Source of the DNA: Prunus persica
Lineage: Eukaryota > Streptophyta > Magnoliopsida > Rosales > Rosaceae
Length of the DNA: 64,000 bases
NCBI RefSeq assembly: GCF_000346465.2
Contig: NC_034015.1
Coordinates: forward strand, 5,813,061 to 5,877,060
Reading direction: 5' to 3'
Below the pieces are notes generated by a model, which did no database searches, was not told where the DNA came from, and saw only the letters and a list, made by a program, of their open reading frames with translations. Below are positions 37,442 to 48,600 of this stretch, in pieces (the first letter of the stretch is position 1; the number at the start of each line of letters is the position of its first letter). Both the position numbers and the translations under genes were made by a program.

Positions 37442-37443
37442 GT
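37315..37443 (+). promoter_or_regulatory. TATA box and leader microsatellites of the bHLH gene
   Basis: ATATATATAAAA (37315-37326) is a good TATA box about 225 bp before the start codon. It is followed by a (TTTCA)n run (37370-37392) and a compound CA/TA repeat (37399-37441), which would lie in the 5' untranslated region. Confidence 0.5.
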
Positions 37444-37550
37444 ATCTCACTCATCTCTCTCACTTGGTCGGTCAAAAAGCAAATCAGAAAACAAGAACAG
37501 TATTCAGTGAGAAAAAAAAAAAACAAACTTGACTCAGACAAGAACAAGAT

Positions 37551-38978
37551 ATGCAGCCAGCTGATCATCAAAACCAAGAGCTCTACCGTTTTTTGGCCCA
37601 AAACGGGTTAATTAACATGAACAACAACAATGGTTCATATGTTGGGTTTCCAGGAGGAGCTAGCTGTGATCAGTTTTCAGCTATGCAAAGCTTTTGCAGC
37701 TCTTCTTCTTACAATTATTACCCTCTGGAGGTCTCTGGAGTTAGCACTGAACATGAAACCTCACCTCAAGACAGAGCCCTTGCTGCTCTCAAGAATCACA
37801 AGGAGGCTGAGAAGAGAAGGAGAGAGAGAATCAACTCCCATCTCGATAAGCTTCGAGGCCTTCTTCCTTGCAATTCCAAGGTACTCTCAGTTAATTATAA
37901 TCACATATATCTGTTTTTTGCAAGGTTAATTTTGAAGTTTGTTTTTGGGCTGTGTTTGAAAGTTTGAACTTTGCTCTTAATAATTTGTTTTGCTTTGTCT
38001 TAGATCGTTTCTCACTTCATCCACATTCATTTTTCTCTTTGTTGACTGATGTTTGGTTGGTGAGAAAAGAAAAAGTTGGCAAGTACTGCTGGAATTGGAA
38101 TCCTAGACTAAATCTCACTTTTGACCAAGGAATCAAAGATTTTATGTTCATTGACTTGTGCTAAATTACAAGTTTTACTAATTAGAATCAGTACTTAAAT
38201 TATTTTTTTGGTACTAGTGTAAGGATCAAGAGTTTTCACTAATTCATTCTGAATTAATTAAATTCAGAAAAAAAGTTTCTTCTAGTGAACTGCTTTTACA
38301 AGTGAAATTCAAAGATCTTGGATCCATACAAAGCTTAGGTTCTTTTGAAGCTTTTGAATGCTCAAACTCTAAGTACTGTCTGAAAAAGAAAAAGGGATGA
38401 ATGGAATTGTAGTACTCAGACTGGTCTTTAGTGTACATATACTGTATTTGGGAAAGTTGCTGAGCTTTTTACAATTAGGGTTTCTTATTATTATTATTTT
38501 TCTTCTACTTCTAATTTTTTATTTTTTATTTTATTTTAAACAAAATTATCAGACAGACAAAGCCTCGCTGTTAGCAAAGGTGGTTCAACGAGTGAAAGAG
38601 CTGAAACAACAAACTTCAGAGCTCACTGAGCTTGAGAGCTTCCCTTCTGAGACTGATGAAATCACTGTGCTCTCTTCGGATGATTATTCAAGTGATGGAA
38701 GAATTATTTTCAAGGCCTCGTTGTGCTGCGAGGACCGGACCGACCTCCTACCTGATCTAATTGAAATTCTAAAGTCCCTCCATCTCAAGACACTCAGAGC
38801 TGAAATGGCCACCCTCGGAGGAAGAATTCGCAACGTGCTTATCGTTGCTGCGGATAAAGATCACACCATTGAATCAGTCCATTTCTTGCAGAATGCGTTG
38901 AAGTCATTACTAGAACGCTCAAATGCTAGTGAAAGATCGAAAAGGCGACGCGTATTAGACCGCACATTAGTCCTTTAA
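37551..38978 (+). CDS. bHLH transcription factor (bHLH30/bHLH106/AIG1-type)
   Basis: Two exons, 37551-37880 and 38553-38978, total 756 nt, 251 aa, phase 0 join at CNSK|TDKAS. The bHLH domain spans about 79-127 (ALKNHKEAEKRRRERINSHLDKLRGLLP, then TDKASLLAKVVQRVKELK). His83, Glu87 and Arg91 form the HER triad that contacts E-box DNA. The intron in the loop region is conserved in this subgroup. An ACT-like domain follows (about 150-235: IIFKASLCCEDRTDLLPDLIEILKSLHLKTLRAEMATLGGRIRNVLIV). The N-terminus is Asn/Ser-rich. It is expected to act as a nuclear dimer on E-boxes; members of this subgroup have roles in stress and development (family knowledge), but the specific role here is unknown. Confidence 0.93.
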
Positions 38979-39360
38979 TTAGTACTAGTACATATTGCTA
39001 AAATGGTGATCATAACTATTTTCAAGTTTGTCTTTCATTCTATATATTTTCTCATATATGTAATTTTATTTGAAATTAATTGTGTGGGTTTGTTTTTAAT
39101 TTATATATGGATTGGTTTTTTAGGGCTTTCAATCTCAGACTCAGAGCATTCTTGTTGCAATTCGCATGCATGTGATCCTTTGTCTTCATTAGCAAAAAGA
39201 AACCATTTTAATGAGTGATTTTATGAAATAGAAGATCATAGATTCTACTGCACGTGAAGCGTGAATATGGGGTCTGTAAAAGGAACGCTTCTATGAGTTT
39301 TCATGCATCTGTGAAAGTTTCTCAGAGGCTGAGCTAGCTGCTCTGAGCTCTCAAGTTCTG

Positions 39361-39397
<37 letters not shown>

Positions 39398-39684
39398 CAC
39401 TGATTCTCAAGAAAGCATGAAAGAGGGAAATTATGAAATTCTTAGATTTGAGATGAGATATGATGTTTGCTTTAGTGTTGATATATATGGTGAGCAGCTG
39501 AGACAGTGAGAAGGAGACAGTAAAGGACATGGTTTTTCAGCCCCAAGAAACCGAACGCTGTGCTTCCATTTCCAGCACAGCCTGAAACCAAAAAGAAAAA
39601 AAGAAATTCCAGACTTCAGAAAAGAGAAAACATTCTCACACGTATCAAGGCGGATTCTTGTCTTGAGTTTTAGTTTTGAATTAA
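38979..39684. other. bHLH 3' region and intergenic DNA
   Basis: Probable 3' untranslated region followed by an AT microsatellite (39366-39395). No gene. Confidence 0.5.
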
Positions 39685-39841
39685 GAAAAATGCTACGCTT
39701 ACCACATTTTTATACCATACCACCTTTTTATACCATACCACCTCTTTAATAAAGATGATCCTATTTTATTGGTGGGCTCTATCTCTATCAGAAATGTAGT
39801 ATATAATGTGGTATAAAAATGTGGTAAACCTAACATTACTC
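39685..39841. mobile_element. Mutator-like MITE, 157 bp, with 9-bp TSD
   Basis: Flanked by exact TTGAATTAA on both sides (39676-39684 and 39842-39850). Ends GAAAAATGCTACGCTTACC and, minus strand, GAGTAATGTTAGGTTTACC are inverted; both continue into CACATTTTTATACCA. The same terminal sequence occurs at 61022-61380. Confidence 0.85.
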
Positions 39842-40275
39842 TTGAATTAATTCACACTAACTGCTATTTTTTCTTTATTATTTTATTCAAAAGATAATAA
39901 AAACAGAATGTACTTGCTATTAGGTAGATTCCACTATTTTTGTCCTCATGTGAATCCAAACCCACTACTAGAAAAAGGGCTAAAGAAGGCCACAGATGAA
40001 TTCCTTTTGCACACACTAGACAACAATGTCGCGATCTAACCACTTGTTTGTACCAAAATTTGCACTTCTCTGAGTCGTTTTTGGCGGACGCGTTCATCTA
40101 AATTTTAAAGCACGATTAGGGTTAGCTTGAAGTCCAAGTTAGATAGGTTAAGACACCTATAAATATAACGTTTAAGCCATCAAACAAGACTTGAACCCAT
40201 ATGACTTCATATACTCTAAACATATTTCAAAGAGATCTCCGGAGAGATTCCTGAGCGATTTCAATTCTTCCGAAT

Positions 40276-40530
40276 GTCATCCAAATCCGAAATTACCCTA
40301 AAAGATTTCTTTGTCACACCTTGTTGCTGGAACCTCAACTTTCTTCATGGTATCAGAGCAACGCTTCACGTGTTGGACCCAACGGCCATATGTGCTCCCA
40401 CGTCACCCAATATGTGTTGTCCACGTGTTAGGCTTAAAAGTTCGCCACACGTGCGGAGGCGTGTTGAGGGTTGGGCTACTCCCCCTATTGCTAATTAATT
40501 TTGAGGTGGAACCTCAACTTCCTTCACAGT
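40276..40530. mobile_element. TRIM-like retrotransposon fragment with primer-binding site
   Basis: Absent from the sister copy at about 41015. TGGTATCAGAGC (40348-40359) is the tRNA-iMet primer-binding site and directly follows ...TTCTTCA. The words GGAACCTCAACTT-CTTCA appear both before the PBS (40329) and at the right end (40509), as expected of two LTR 3' ends about 180 bp apart. No coding capacity, fitting a TRIM (inference). Confidence 0.6.
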
Positions 40531-41170
40531 TGACATTCATCCCAACTAAAGATTGTTGCAACAATGAGTCCTATATTCCTCTCTCGAAATCGAGTTCAAT
40601 TGCTTTTCTTTTCTTTTTTTCATTTTTTTTTCCAATTTACTTTTCTTTCTTGTTATCCATTGAGTTCATCATAGTGCGAGCACAAAATATTTAAAAAAGA
40701 GATTTACTCATCATTAGTAATTATTATTGAGTCTAATCAAGGCTTGATTGTGTTTGACCAAACAATAGTGGCTACACTTCACAAAATCTTGTTGACCGAA
40801 CAATGGATCTCTTAGAGCTATTGTATCCAGATGTCATCACATTATAGGGTTAGCTTGAAGTCCAAGTTAGATAGGTTAGGACACCTATAAATATAAGGTT
40901 TAAGCCATCAACAAGACTCTTCAATTCCTTCAACACAACAGACTTCAACCAAAAGTAGTTCACATATTCTACACATATTTCAATCTCCGCAGAGATTCCT
41001 GATAGATTTCAATTCTTGCTGGTATGATCTCCAATTGACGTTCATCCCAACTAAAGATTGTTGCAACAATGACTAAATTCCTTTCTCAAAATTGAGTTCA
41101 ATTGCTTTTTTCAATTTACTTTGCTTTCTTGTTATCCATCGAGTTCATCATAGTGATGGGGCTCGCACTA

Positions 41171-41304
41171 AATATACAAAAAAGAGATTTACTCATAATT
41201 ATCAATTATTATTGAATATACAAAAAAAGAGATTTACTCATAATTATCAATTATTATTGAATATACAAAAAAAGAGATTTACTCATAATTATCAATTATT
41301 ATTG
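41171..41304. repeat. Three tandem copies of a 44-45-bp unit
   Basis: Units begin AATATACAAAAAA at 41171, 41215 and 41260 and end ATCAATTATTATTG, nearly identical. Confidence 0.9.
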
Positions 41305-41542
41305 AGTATAATCAAGGTTTGATTGTTTTTTACGAAACAATAGTGGTTATTGATGCAATTTTCCTCTCGGGTAGATTCGAGAAGATCTTCGCATCTATTC
41401 GCTTTTCCAAGATTTCGTGCAAAATAAGAATGGTCAATCGGAGAACACTGGTGACGTGTTGGCTAAGAGCCCTCCGATGTCTAAGTCAGAATACAGTCTC
41501 AAAGAGATGCAAATATTTTTGAAGGAAATGAGTTTTCTCTTA

Positions 41543-41914
41543 CAGTGCGTTTGGACGAGGAAATTTAAAAGTACAAAGGATTTCATAAATGACGGAATTT
41601 AAAATGACAGAAATTAATGTTCTAGAAATTGTAAAGTTTCTTGTTTGGGTGACGGATTTAAAACACGGAATTTAACTTTTATTTGTAAATTGATATGTTT
41701 TAAAAACTCAATCTCTCTTGGGATTTAAGAAATGACGACTTTTAGATAGAATTTAAAGTTGGGATTTATGATCTCCAAATTCCATGTTTTTTCCCGCGCG
41801 GAATTTCTAAATTTCTATGTTTTCTTATCCAAACACGGGAATTGGTTCGTGTCTATTTAGAAATTCTGACTTTGGTCAAAATTCCAAGTTTATTTCCCTC
41901 ATCCAAACACACCG
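41543..41914. mobile_element. MITE with CAGTGCGTTTGG termini (copy 2), TTA TSD
   Basis: Starts CAGTGCGTTTGGACGAG and ends with the complement of CGGTGTGTTTGGATGAG. TTA flanks both sides (41540-41542 and 41915-41917). At 372 bp it is nearly the same length as copy 1 at 15795-16167 and is inverted relative to it. The TSD suggests a Tourist/Harbinger relationship. It is inserted in an LTR-like sequence. Confidence 0.85.
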
Positions 41915-41917
41915 TTA

Positions 41918-42848
41918 GGGAGAGAGGAGAAAGTGGTGTGAGAGCCAAAAAGAGAAAGAGAGTTCTCTAGGGCTCTTTGTGATATAAACTTATCTTTATA
42001 TAGCCTCATCATCTTGTGCCATATTTGGTATGATTTATGAGAGAATAAATCTTTTTTTTAAGGGAATTATTTATTGGGAGATTAACTATTATACCAAATA
42101 TTGGGGCCCAAATTATAAAAATACCTCATATGAAATGGACTTTAGAAACACACCCAAAACTCATTTACAACATAACAAAAAAGTTTTTAACTTCTTATAA
42201 ATTATAAAACTGCCATCAATTTCTTAAAACAAGCTCAAACCCAAAATCTCATAAAAATACCCAAAACACTTAATACGGTATCAAAGTAATTTAATAATTA
42301 ATATTAAATTCAATAAGGCCATCTGTCATTTTTTGAGTTTTTTTTTTTGGGTTTGTTTATAGAAATTCAATTGTGCAGGGTTTATTTATAATATTAGTGC
42401 AAGAAATGGGTATATCACTAAATATCTTTTATTTATTTTCATAAATAAAAAGATCAAGGAGATTTAATGCAATCTGAATCCTTGACTTATGAAGATATTT
42501 CCCATTTTAAATCAAATTAATAGGTCAATAATCAAAATGACCTAGGGTATATTCCAATTTCCATGTCGCGTCACCCAAGTGAATGCCGAAATTCCTTGTT
42601 CCCACAGTGGCTACACTTCACTATTTGCCATAGTCGCAAAATCTTTGTCTAAACTGTGGGCAGTGTGAGGTTGTAGCGTACTGCGGTCCATCGTAACCAT
42701 TGACAATCTGTGCCTATATGTACAAGACTTGGGTTGGGCACAACAATCCATTAAAAAAAAAAAAAAAATCACATTGCCATTTGTACAAAAGTACTAAAAT
42801 GGGTTATTGGGCAGAAACCATTATTTAGGGATTCAAAACTATGGTTCA
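41918..42848. other. LTR-like remnant and AT-rich DNA
   Basis: No gene recognised. It contains TATATAGCC and poly-A runs. Confidence 0.4.
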
Positions 42849-43128
42849 TCTATATATATAAAGCAAAAGGTAGAGAATGATGAAACATTTATAATACTAT
42901 AAAATGCCTTTGGTTAATCCAAACATTAAGAATTAAAATTATTAATTAAATGAGGATAATATGATAAATTCACACCTTTTCATATTAAAAAAATTAAAAT
43001 TAAAAGAAAAATCAGATAATGAATCATATTTTTATGGAACACAACTACCCATTATCTTTTTTAAATCTAAAATAAATTTTAATTTAAAAAGCCTCTCGCA
43101 GGCGCGGAAGCGCGTGCAGAGAGGCTAG
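42849..43128 (+). mobile_element. Non-autonomous mini-Helitron, 280 bp
   Basis: Starts TCTATATATATAAAGCAAAAGG after an A and ends CTAG before a T, the A|TC...CTRR|T arrangement of Helitrons. Just before the end is a strong hairpin, GCCTCTCGC pairing with GCAGAGAGGC, with a GC-rich apex. No TIR or TSD, as expected. Non-coding. Confidence 0.85.
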
Positions 43129-43257
43129 TTAATATGAAAGGATAAGAGTGAACCCGTTGAATCTAATTGCAATGGGACTCCTATTGTTCTAGTTGAATCT
43201 AAACGTGATGTGCAAGATTTAAGTTATCTTGTATGGGTAGGAAACTTAATAGGCATG

Positions 43258-44220
43258 GCACATATATAAAAAGCAAAGGCCCCCCTCACTAGTTGTGGTT
43301 TATGCTATTCCCATTGTAGCCTTACAAGGTCTGATTCCGGAGAATTCATGGCTTCAGGTTAGTCATTTTAGGTATCAGAGCATGTGATAATATATGTACT
43401 TGATTAAATTAGGGCTTTATCTACATCATTCATGATTTTCTGAACTTTGCTTATGAATTGCCGTGACCTGTTATGTGTGTATATGTATATTTATGAGTCA
43501 GAAAATTAAATATAAATTAGGGTTTTCAGTGCTATGATATTATTACTATTGTGTCACGATGAATATCCCTTTTCCAGTAATCTTGTTGCAAATCCATGTT
43601 GGTTTTCAGTTTATACTGGTCCGGATTTGAGTTCAATAGAAACTTTGAATGGACCAAATTATGAGAAGTGGAAACTAGACGTAGAGGTAGTTTTAGGCCT
43701 TCTGGATTTGGATTTGGCTTTGATTGAAGACAAGCCTGAAGCTCTCACTGCTTCCAGTACATCTGAACAGAAATTGAAGTAGAAGAATTGGCAAACATCG
43801 AATCGAATGTCTCTCCTTGTTATGGAGAAGACAATTTCTGCATCTGTGCTTGAGGAAATACCTGCTTCTGAGAATGCAAAAGAGTTTTTGGCATCTATAG
43901 TTCAGAAGTATAAGCCAGAAGATAAGGCACAAGTTAGAAAATTGATCACTGCTCTCACTTCTGCTAAGTTTGATGGTGTTGGGTCTGTAAGAGAGTATAT
44001 TCTGGGATTGGCTTGCATTGCAAATAAGCTGAAAGTGCTCAAGGTCCCCATAGATGAGACCTTCTTGGTGCATATTGCCGTAAACTCTCTTCCAAGCTCT
44101 TATGGGCAATTGGTAAGAGTATACAGCATTATGAAGGAGATGTGGACAGTGAATGAGCTTATTTACGTGTGTGTTCTAGAAGAACAGAGGCAAAAGAATG
44201 ACAAGGGAAAGCGAGCTTAA
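43258..44220 (+). mobile_element. Truncated Ty1/copia retrotransposon (LTR end, PBS, gag)
   Basis: A TATA-like ATATATAAAAAG at 43261 suggests the LTR promoter. GGTATCAGAGC (43371-43381) is the primer-binding site for initiator-Met tRNA. The gag-like region 43600-44220 follows; no protease, integrase or reverse transcriptase is seen before the N gap. Confidence 0.75.
43600..44220 (+). pseudogene. Copia-type Gag (UBN2 / retrotran_gag_2), interrupted
   Basis: Read in one frame: LNGPNYEKWKLDVEVVLGLLDLDLAL, an in-frame TAG at 43780-43782, then continuing in the same frame through MEKTISASVLEEIPASENAKEFLASI, FDGVGSVREYILGLACIANKLKVL, LVHIAVNSLPSSYGQL and ending TAA at 44218. The blocks match the copia gag polypeptide. 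It stops before the CCHC zinc knuckle expected after the KNDKGKR-type basic tail, so both a stop and a truncation make it non-functional. Confidence 0.85.
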
Positions 44221-44883
44221 GTGTCAAATCAAAAGGATTCGTTAATTAGTCTCGCCCTAAAATTTTAGTTTTGTCTTAGATTTGATAGATTGTTTATGTA
44301 CTTTCTATGAGATAAAATATTATGCGAAGTTTTGCAAAGAAATACTACCTACATCAATGTTTTATCAATTTTCTCACAACTCCCTCTTCCTCTAGTCTAT
44401 TTTTCTCCTTGCTATGTCATTATGACGTGCATAAAGAGTCAAACAATATAGGTAGAATATTTTTTATGTTGTATTTCATTCCCCAAAAGAAGGTATTTAT
44501 AGTATAAGGATGTAACTCTAGTATGGTCAAACTAGGAAACAAGAAAAAAACCTAATTACACAATATTTGTACAAAAAGGAAAGAAATTTAATCCTAATAA
44601 ACTAGGAAATAAATATCCTAATTAAACTAGAATCTCGCTAACATAAAGTTGTTAAATTGGTTTAGATTTAACAATTAAATGAGAAGTTTCTTTGGTAAAA
44701 CATAAATCTTGACCGACTTATATCAAAATGGGAGGGATAGATAGATAGAGGCAGTGAAGCGTGCAAAAAGGAGGCTGACAAAAAGCATCAAGATTTCTCT
44801 TTCGTTTGAATGTAATTTTAATTTTGTGGCATGATAAAAAAGCGACAATGATGATGATGATAGGTATTTGCATGTGCGGGGGG
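44221..44883. other. AT-rich sequence before the gap
   Basis: No gene. It ends with an ATG trinucleotide run and a G tract at the gap edge. Confidence 0.4.
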
Positions 44884-44983
44884 NNNNNNNNNNNNNNNNN
44901 NNNNNNNNNNNNNNNNNNNNNNNNNNNNNNNNNNNNNNNNNNNNNNNNNNNNNNNNNNNNNNNNNNNNNNNNNNNNNNNNNNN
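44884..44983. other. Assembly gap, 100 N
   Basis: Exactly 100 N, the usual placeholder for unknown length. The left edge is G-rich (GCGGGGGG), and 125 bp to the right is a G13-GA tract, so low-complexity sequence may have caused the break. The true missing length is unknown. Confidence 0.99.
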
Positions 44984-45454
44984 GTTCCCTTGTCTAGCTT
45001 ATATTATTGTATCACAATAATAGAACGGAATCCTATTTTTTAAATCTAATGGGACATCAATTCGATTCTGTTAGGTAAATATTTAGATGAGTCCCTTCAT
45101 CATCATCAGGGGGGGGGGGGGGGAGAGAGAGAGAGAGGGAGGGAGAAGGGGGGTGTTGTTTGTGTGGGGGCTTGGTTGGATGGTGGAGAAAGTGGGGACT
45201 GTGGTTACTCTTCTGCATATTCAAAGGCCTTTTGCAATTGGCAGCAGCAGCAGACAAATGCATTGCGCTTTGGGATGGCCCCCTGTCCCTTGTCGGGGAC
45301 GTGCTCTCTCTGTCTCTGCCAGCCCCCCCTTCCTTTCCAACTGGCGTGCGTTTTTATTCTCACCCTCTCTGAATTCTCAGCTTAATTGCCGCCTCCTCCT
45401 AAACCCTAATGCCTATGCAATGCTCTTTGCCTCTTTGTCTTTGCTTGCATGGAT

Positions 45455-45511
<57 letters not shown>

Positions 45512-45600
45512 CATTACTACTCCACTCTCCCTCTCTCTCCATTCGTTCCCAAATTCTATCTCCGATGTTGTGTTCTACATTTATAGGTGAAGTCACTTTA
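44984..45600. repeat. Low-complexity region: G/GA tract and CT microsatellite
   Basis: G13 followed by GA repeats (45109-45140), a CAG run (45243-45252), and about 24 CT units (45460-45508). Overlapping open frames encode Ser-Leu repeats and are not genes. A promoter or 5' leader is possible but not shown. Confidence 0.6.
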
Positions 45601-48600
45601 GTCTCTGTGGTTTGTCCGTTTTATCATTTTAGTTCCTGCAGTAATTTATTTTTGTGAATTTTATTATATAATTTTAAATCTTAAAAAGTTCAAAGACACA
45701 TAAAAAATTATATCAAATTCCTTTCAATCACTTTAGGTTTTTCAGCATGTAATTTAACACAATTAGAAGGAAATTAACAACATTTGTAATGTGCTATTAA
45801 ATTGCTCGAATTTAATACTATAAGAATAAAATTGACAAAACCGAAATTGTGGAGATCAAAGTAATAAAATCCACAAATTATATGAACCAAAAATAATTTT
45901 TTGTCAAATTGATGAGAGAGACAGCGGGCGTATTCATGATCATGATGTGAACACCTTCTTGGCCAGTGACACATTCTCCAACATTCCACACCCCACCATA
46001 GGACTTTAGGGTACATTTTTGTTTTTATTGCCGTGTTTGTAAATTTTTTTGCCCAAAGGGTCTATATGCCTCTAGCTACCACCTTCTTCTCACCTATATT
46101 CTTACAATCCAAAGGGCACAACAATCTTTCCCAATAAAAAATTATTTTAATTGGCTAGCCCAAATATGGCTTCTGAAAAGTATATGATTGAGTGAATTTT
46201 CGTACTACTAGGCAATTTTTTAATGTATTTATTTATAAAAGTTGTGATGATTTAGCCATGCCGTGCGACCACTTTGAGGGAGAGCAAGCCAAGATTAGGA
46301 AATGCATATTCTATTGTTGTCTTGCCTAGGCATGCCTCTGGTAGAGCCACTGCCCATCTTACAATTATTTATCTCCTCAAGAAAATCTCATCTTCCCCTT
46401 TGACCGTCACATTTTAGATTCAACGAAAATGAAGCCCAAACTAGGGTTAAAATGATGGAAGTATTGCAACATCCCTGCAAGCCCAATGAATCAGAATTCC
46501 AAGCTAAGCCATACCATATGGCCTGTATTTATTCGTGCTTGGATAAATTATGCTACACCATGCAACAAAAAATGTGTCATCTATGTCTATCATGTCATGG
46601 TCAAGCGTTACTTAAAATTTTCATTCTATAGTTTCGAAATTGAAACGACATGACACTACAAGCGGCGTCGTTGGGTGAGTCACTCCTTGCTTCCCTAACC
46701 TAATCACCTCCGATCCCTTTTTTACGTACCTACTTATCCGTAGAGCCATGATAAACGAGAATGCTCCTCAATATACATGTCACTCTTTACTAAATATATC
46801 GATACAAAAGAGCCCTAAGACCAAAAAGAAACCAAAGAGGCCATTAAATTTTTTACTAGCTGAATGTTCAAAAGTCCAATAAGGATCGGACCAGGCCCAA
46901 GCTGATTCTCACTTCGGGATTTCCTTTTTGTTTTCTGGGTTTCCCCTATTTTTCCTTGAAGCTGAAAAAAACCACAACGCTTCAATAAGCACTTTCCGAG
47001 ATTATGAAAAGACCTTAGAACCACCCTAGAAGGGCCCATCTTCCACAAGCTATGGAAAGCACAAAAACCATTTGATTTTCTTTCCTAGGTATGTTTAGTG
47101 CCACAACACATAGTCAAACTCAAGCTTTTAATGCCTAATTAATAGGGATGTATACATTTTTATGCCTCATAACCACTTTTAATATTTTTGCCAAACGCTT
47201 TTAAAAGAGTTTTTATTATTATAAAAAAGAACTTTTAACTCTTTCAGAAGCAGTATCAAACATGCCCTTAACTATAATCAAAATGTTACCTTTTTTGTTT
47301 TCTTTTTGGGTGTTGAGCACCGAGTTGACAACCTTTAGAAGAACTTACTCTTGGAGTCTAATTTTGTACATAGAGAGAAAACTTGCAGTAGTATAGTTAG
47401 ATCATTTAAGCAAGACATGCTTGATTCAATCACCAATGTACGTATGTTCGAGTGGATGAATTTGAACTATTGATAAATATAGAGCTCACATTACATCAAT
47501 GGTTAGGAGTCACATGCGTGCGAGTGAGCGACTATACCTAGAAAATTCCTTATTCACAAGGATTAGAGTGGTGCTTATAAGGCAAGACCCTCCTCCCATG
47601 TTGAGGAGGTTAGAAATAGAACGGACAACAAAATTCTAGGCATATGTATATAACTCAACTCAGCTTACTGGGCCTCTATTTTTTTAATGTCCCTTTTCTT
47701 CATGAAACATCATATTGGGCTTCTAGGCCTAGGAATGTAATTGGCGACTTTTCTAATTTTATTTTGGGCCTTCTGTCTCATGAACAGAAAATTCAACTTT
47801 ATATATGGCCCAAGAAGAGGAATTATTATTAAGTTTTTTATATTTTTTATTTTAAAATACAAGTGATATTGAGGGAGGATAAATTATTAATAGAATTTTA
47901 AACTAGTCATCGCACGCTCTTTTATCTCATAATTTTTCAATAAGAAAAAGGATGCACGACAACTATTTTGGAGTGGTACTAATAAGTACGAAAAAGAGAG
48001 AAAGATATCTCCATTAGCTTAGTATTTGGATTTTAATGTCGATATTGGGTGCTTTATTTTCTTGTACCTAAATGCACAAACATTCTAAGCTGGAGTTATG
48101 AAAACAACATGGGGAATCTTTAAACTTTACATAGGAGCATTTCTAGAATGGGCTTATGCTTGGGCTAAGAATCTGGCTTTTTCATTCGGCCTCCACTTTG
48201 GAGAGACACAGAGAGAAAGAGACAGAGAGAGAGAATAAATTACGCATATTTGAAGATTAAAAATTATAAAAAAAATATTTATTTATTTATTTATTTGCAT
48301 TTTTTTTTTCTTGGAATTTATTTATTTACATTTACTCATCCACTCACGACCCTTTTAATTTTTTATGATAATCTAATGAGGTAATTAATGCTTGTTTTTG
48401 TTGGGTTTAAGCTTTAAAATAAGATGCTTCGATAAAGAATCGAACATTTTATTATTATATAAGAAAGTGGCGGAGGAATACATTTTTGTAGATTGCCAGA
48501 GGATCTCCAATCCCTATAAGCATAATCTTTGTAAGCAAGAATAGTCAGAGAGCCGACCTGCAGATTCTCGACACGTGTCCACCGATGATTTCCCCCACCC

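Larger units (their letters stand above)
40119..41340. repeat. Tandem pair of LTR-like segments
   Basis: GGGTTAGCTTGAAGTCCAAG opens both 40118 and 40847. The two copies then share CACCTATAAATATAA (a TATA-like motif), AGATTTCAATTCTT, CATCCCAACTAAAGATTGTT and CGAGTTCATCATAGTG in order. Copy 1 carries an extra 250 bp (40276-40530). They look like retrotransposon LTR pieces, but no TG...CA ends with TSD could be fixed. Confidence 0.65.

Noticed and set aside
45087..45590. 167-aa open frame upstream of a CT tract
   Set aside because: It runs through G/GA and CT repeats giving Ser-Leu runs; no homology recognised and no splice or start context.
46880..46905. TCGGACCAGGC, resembling the start of miR166
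   Set aside because: Only the first 11 bases match, and I saw no complementary arm forming a precursor hairpin.
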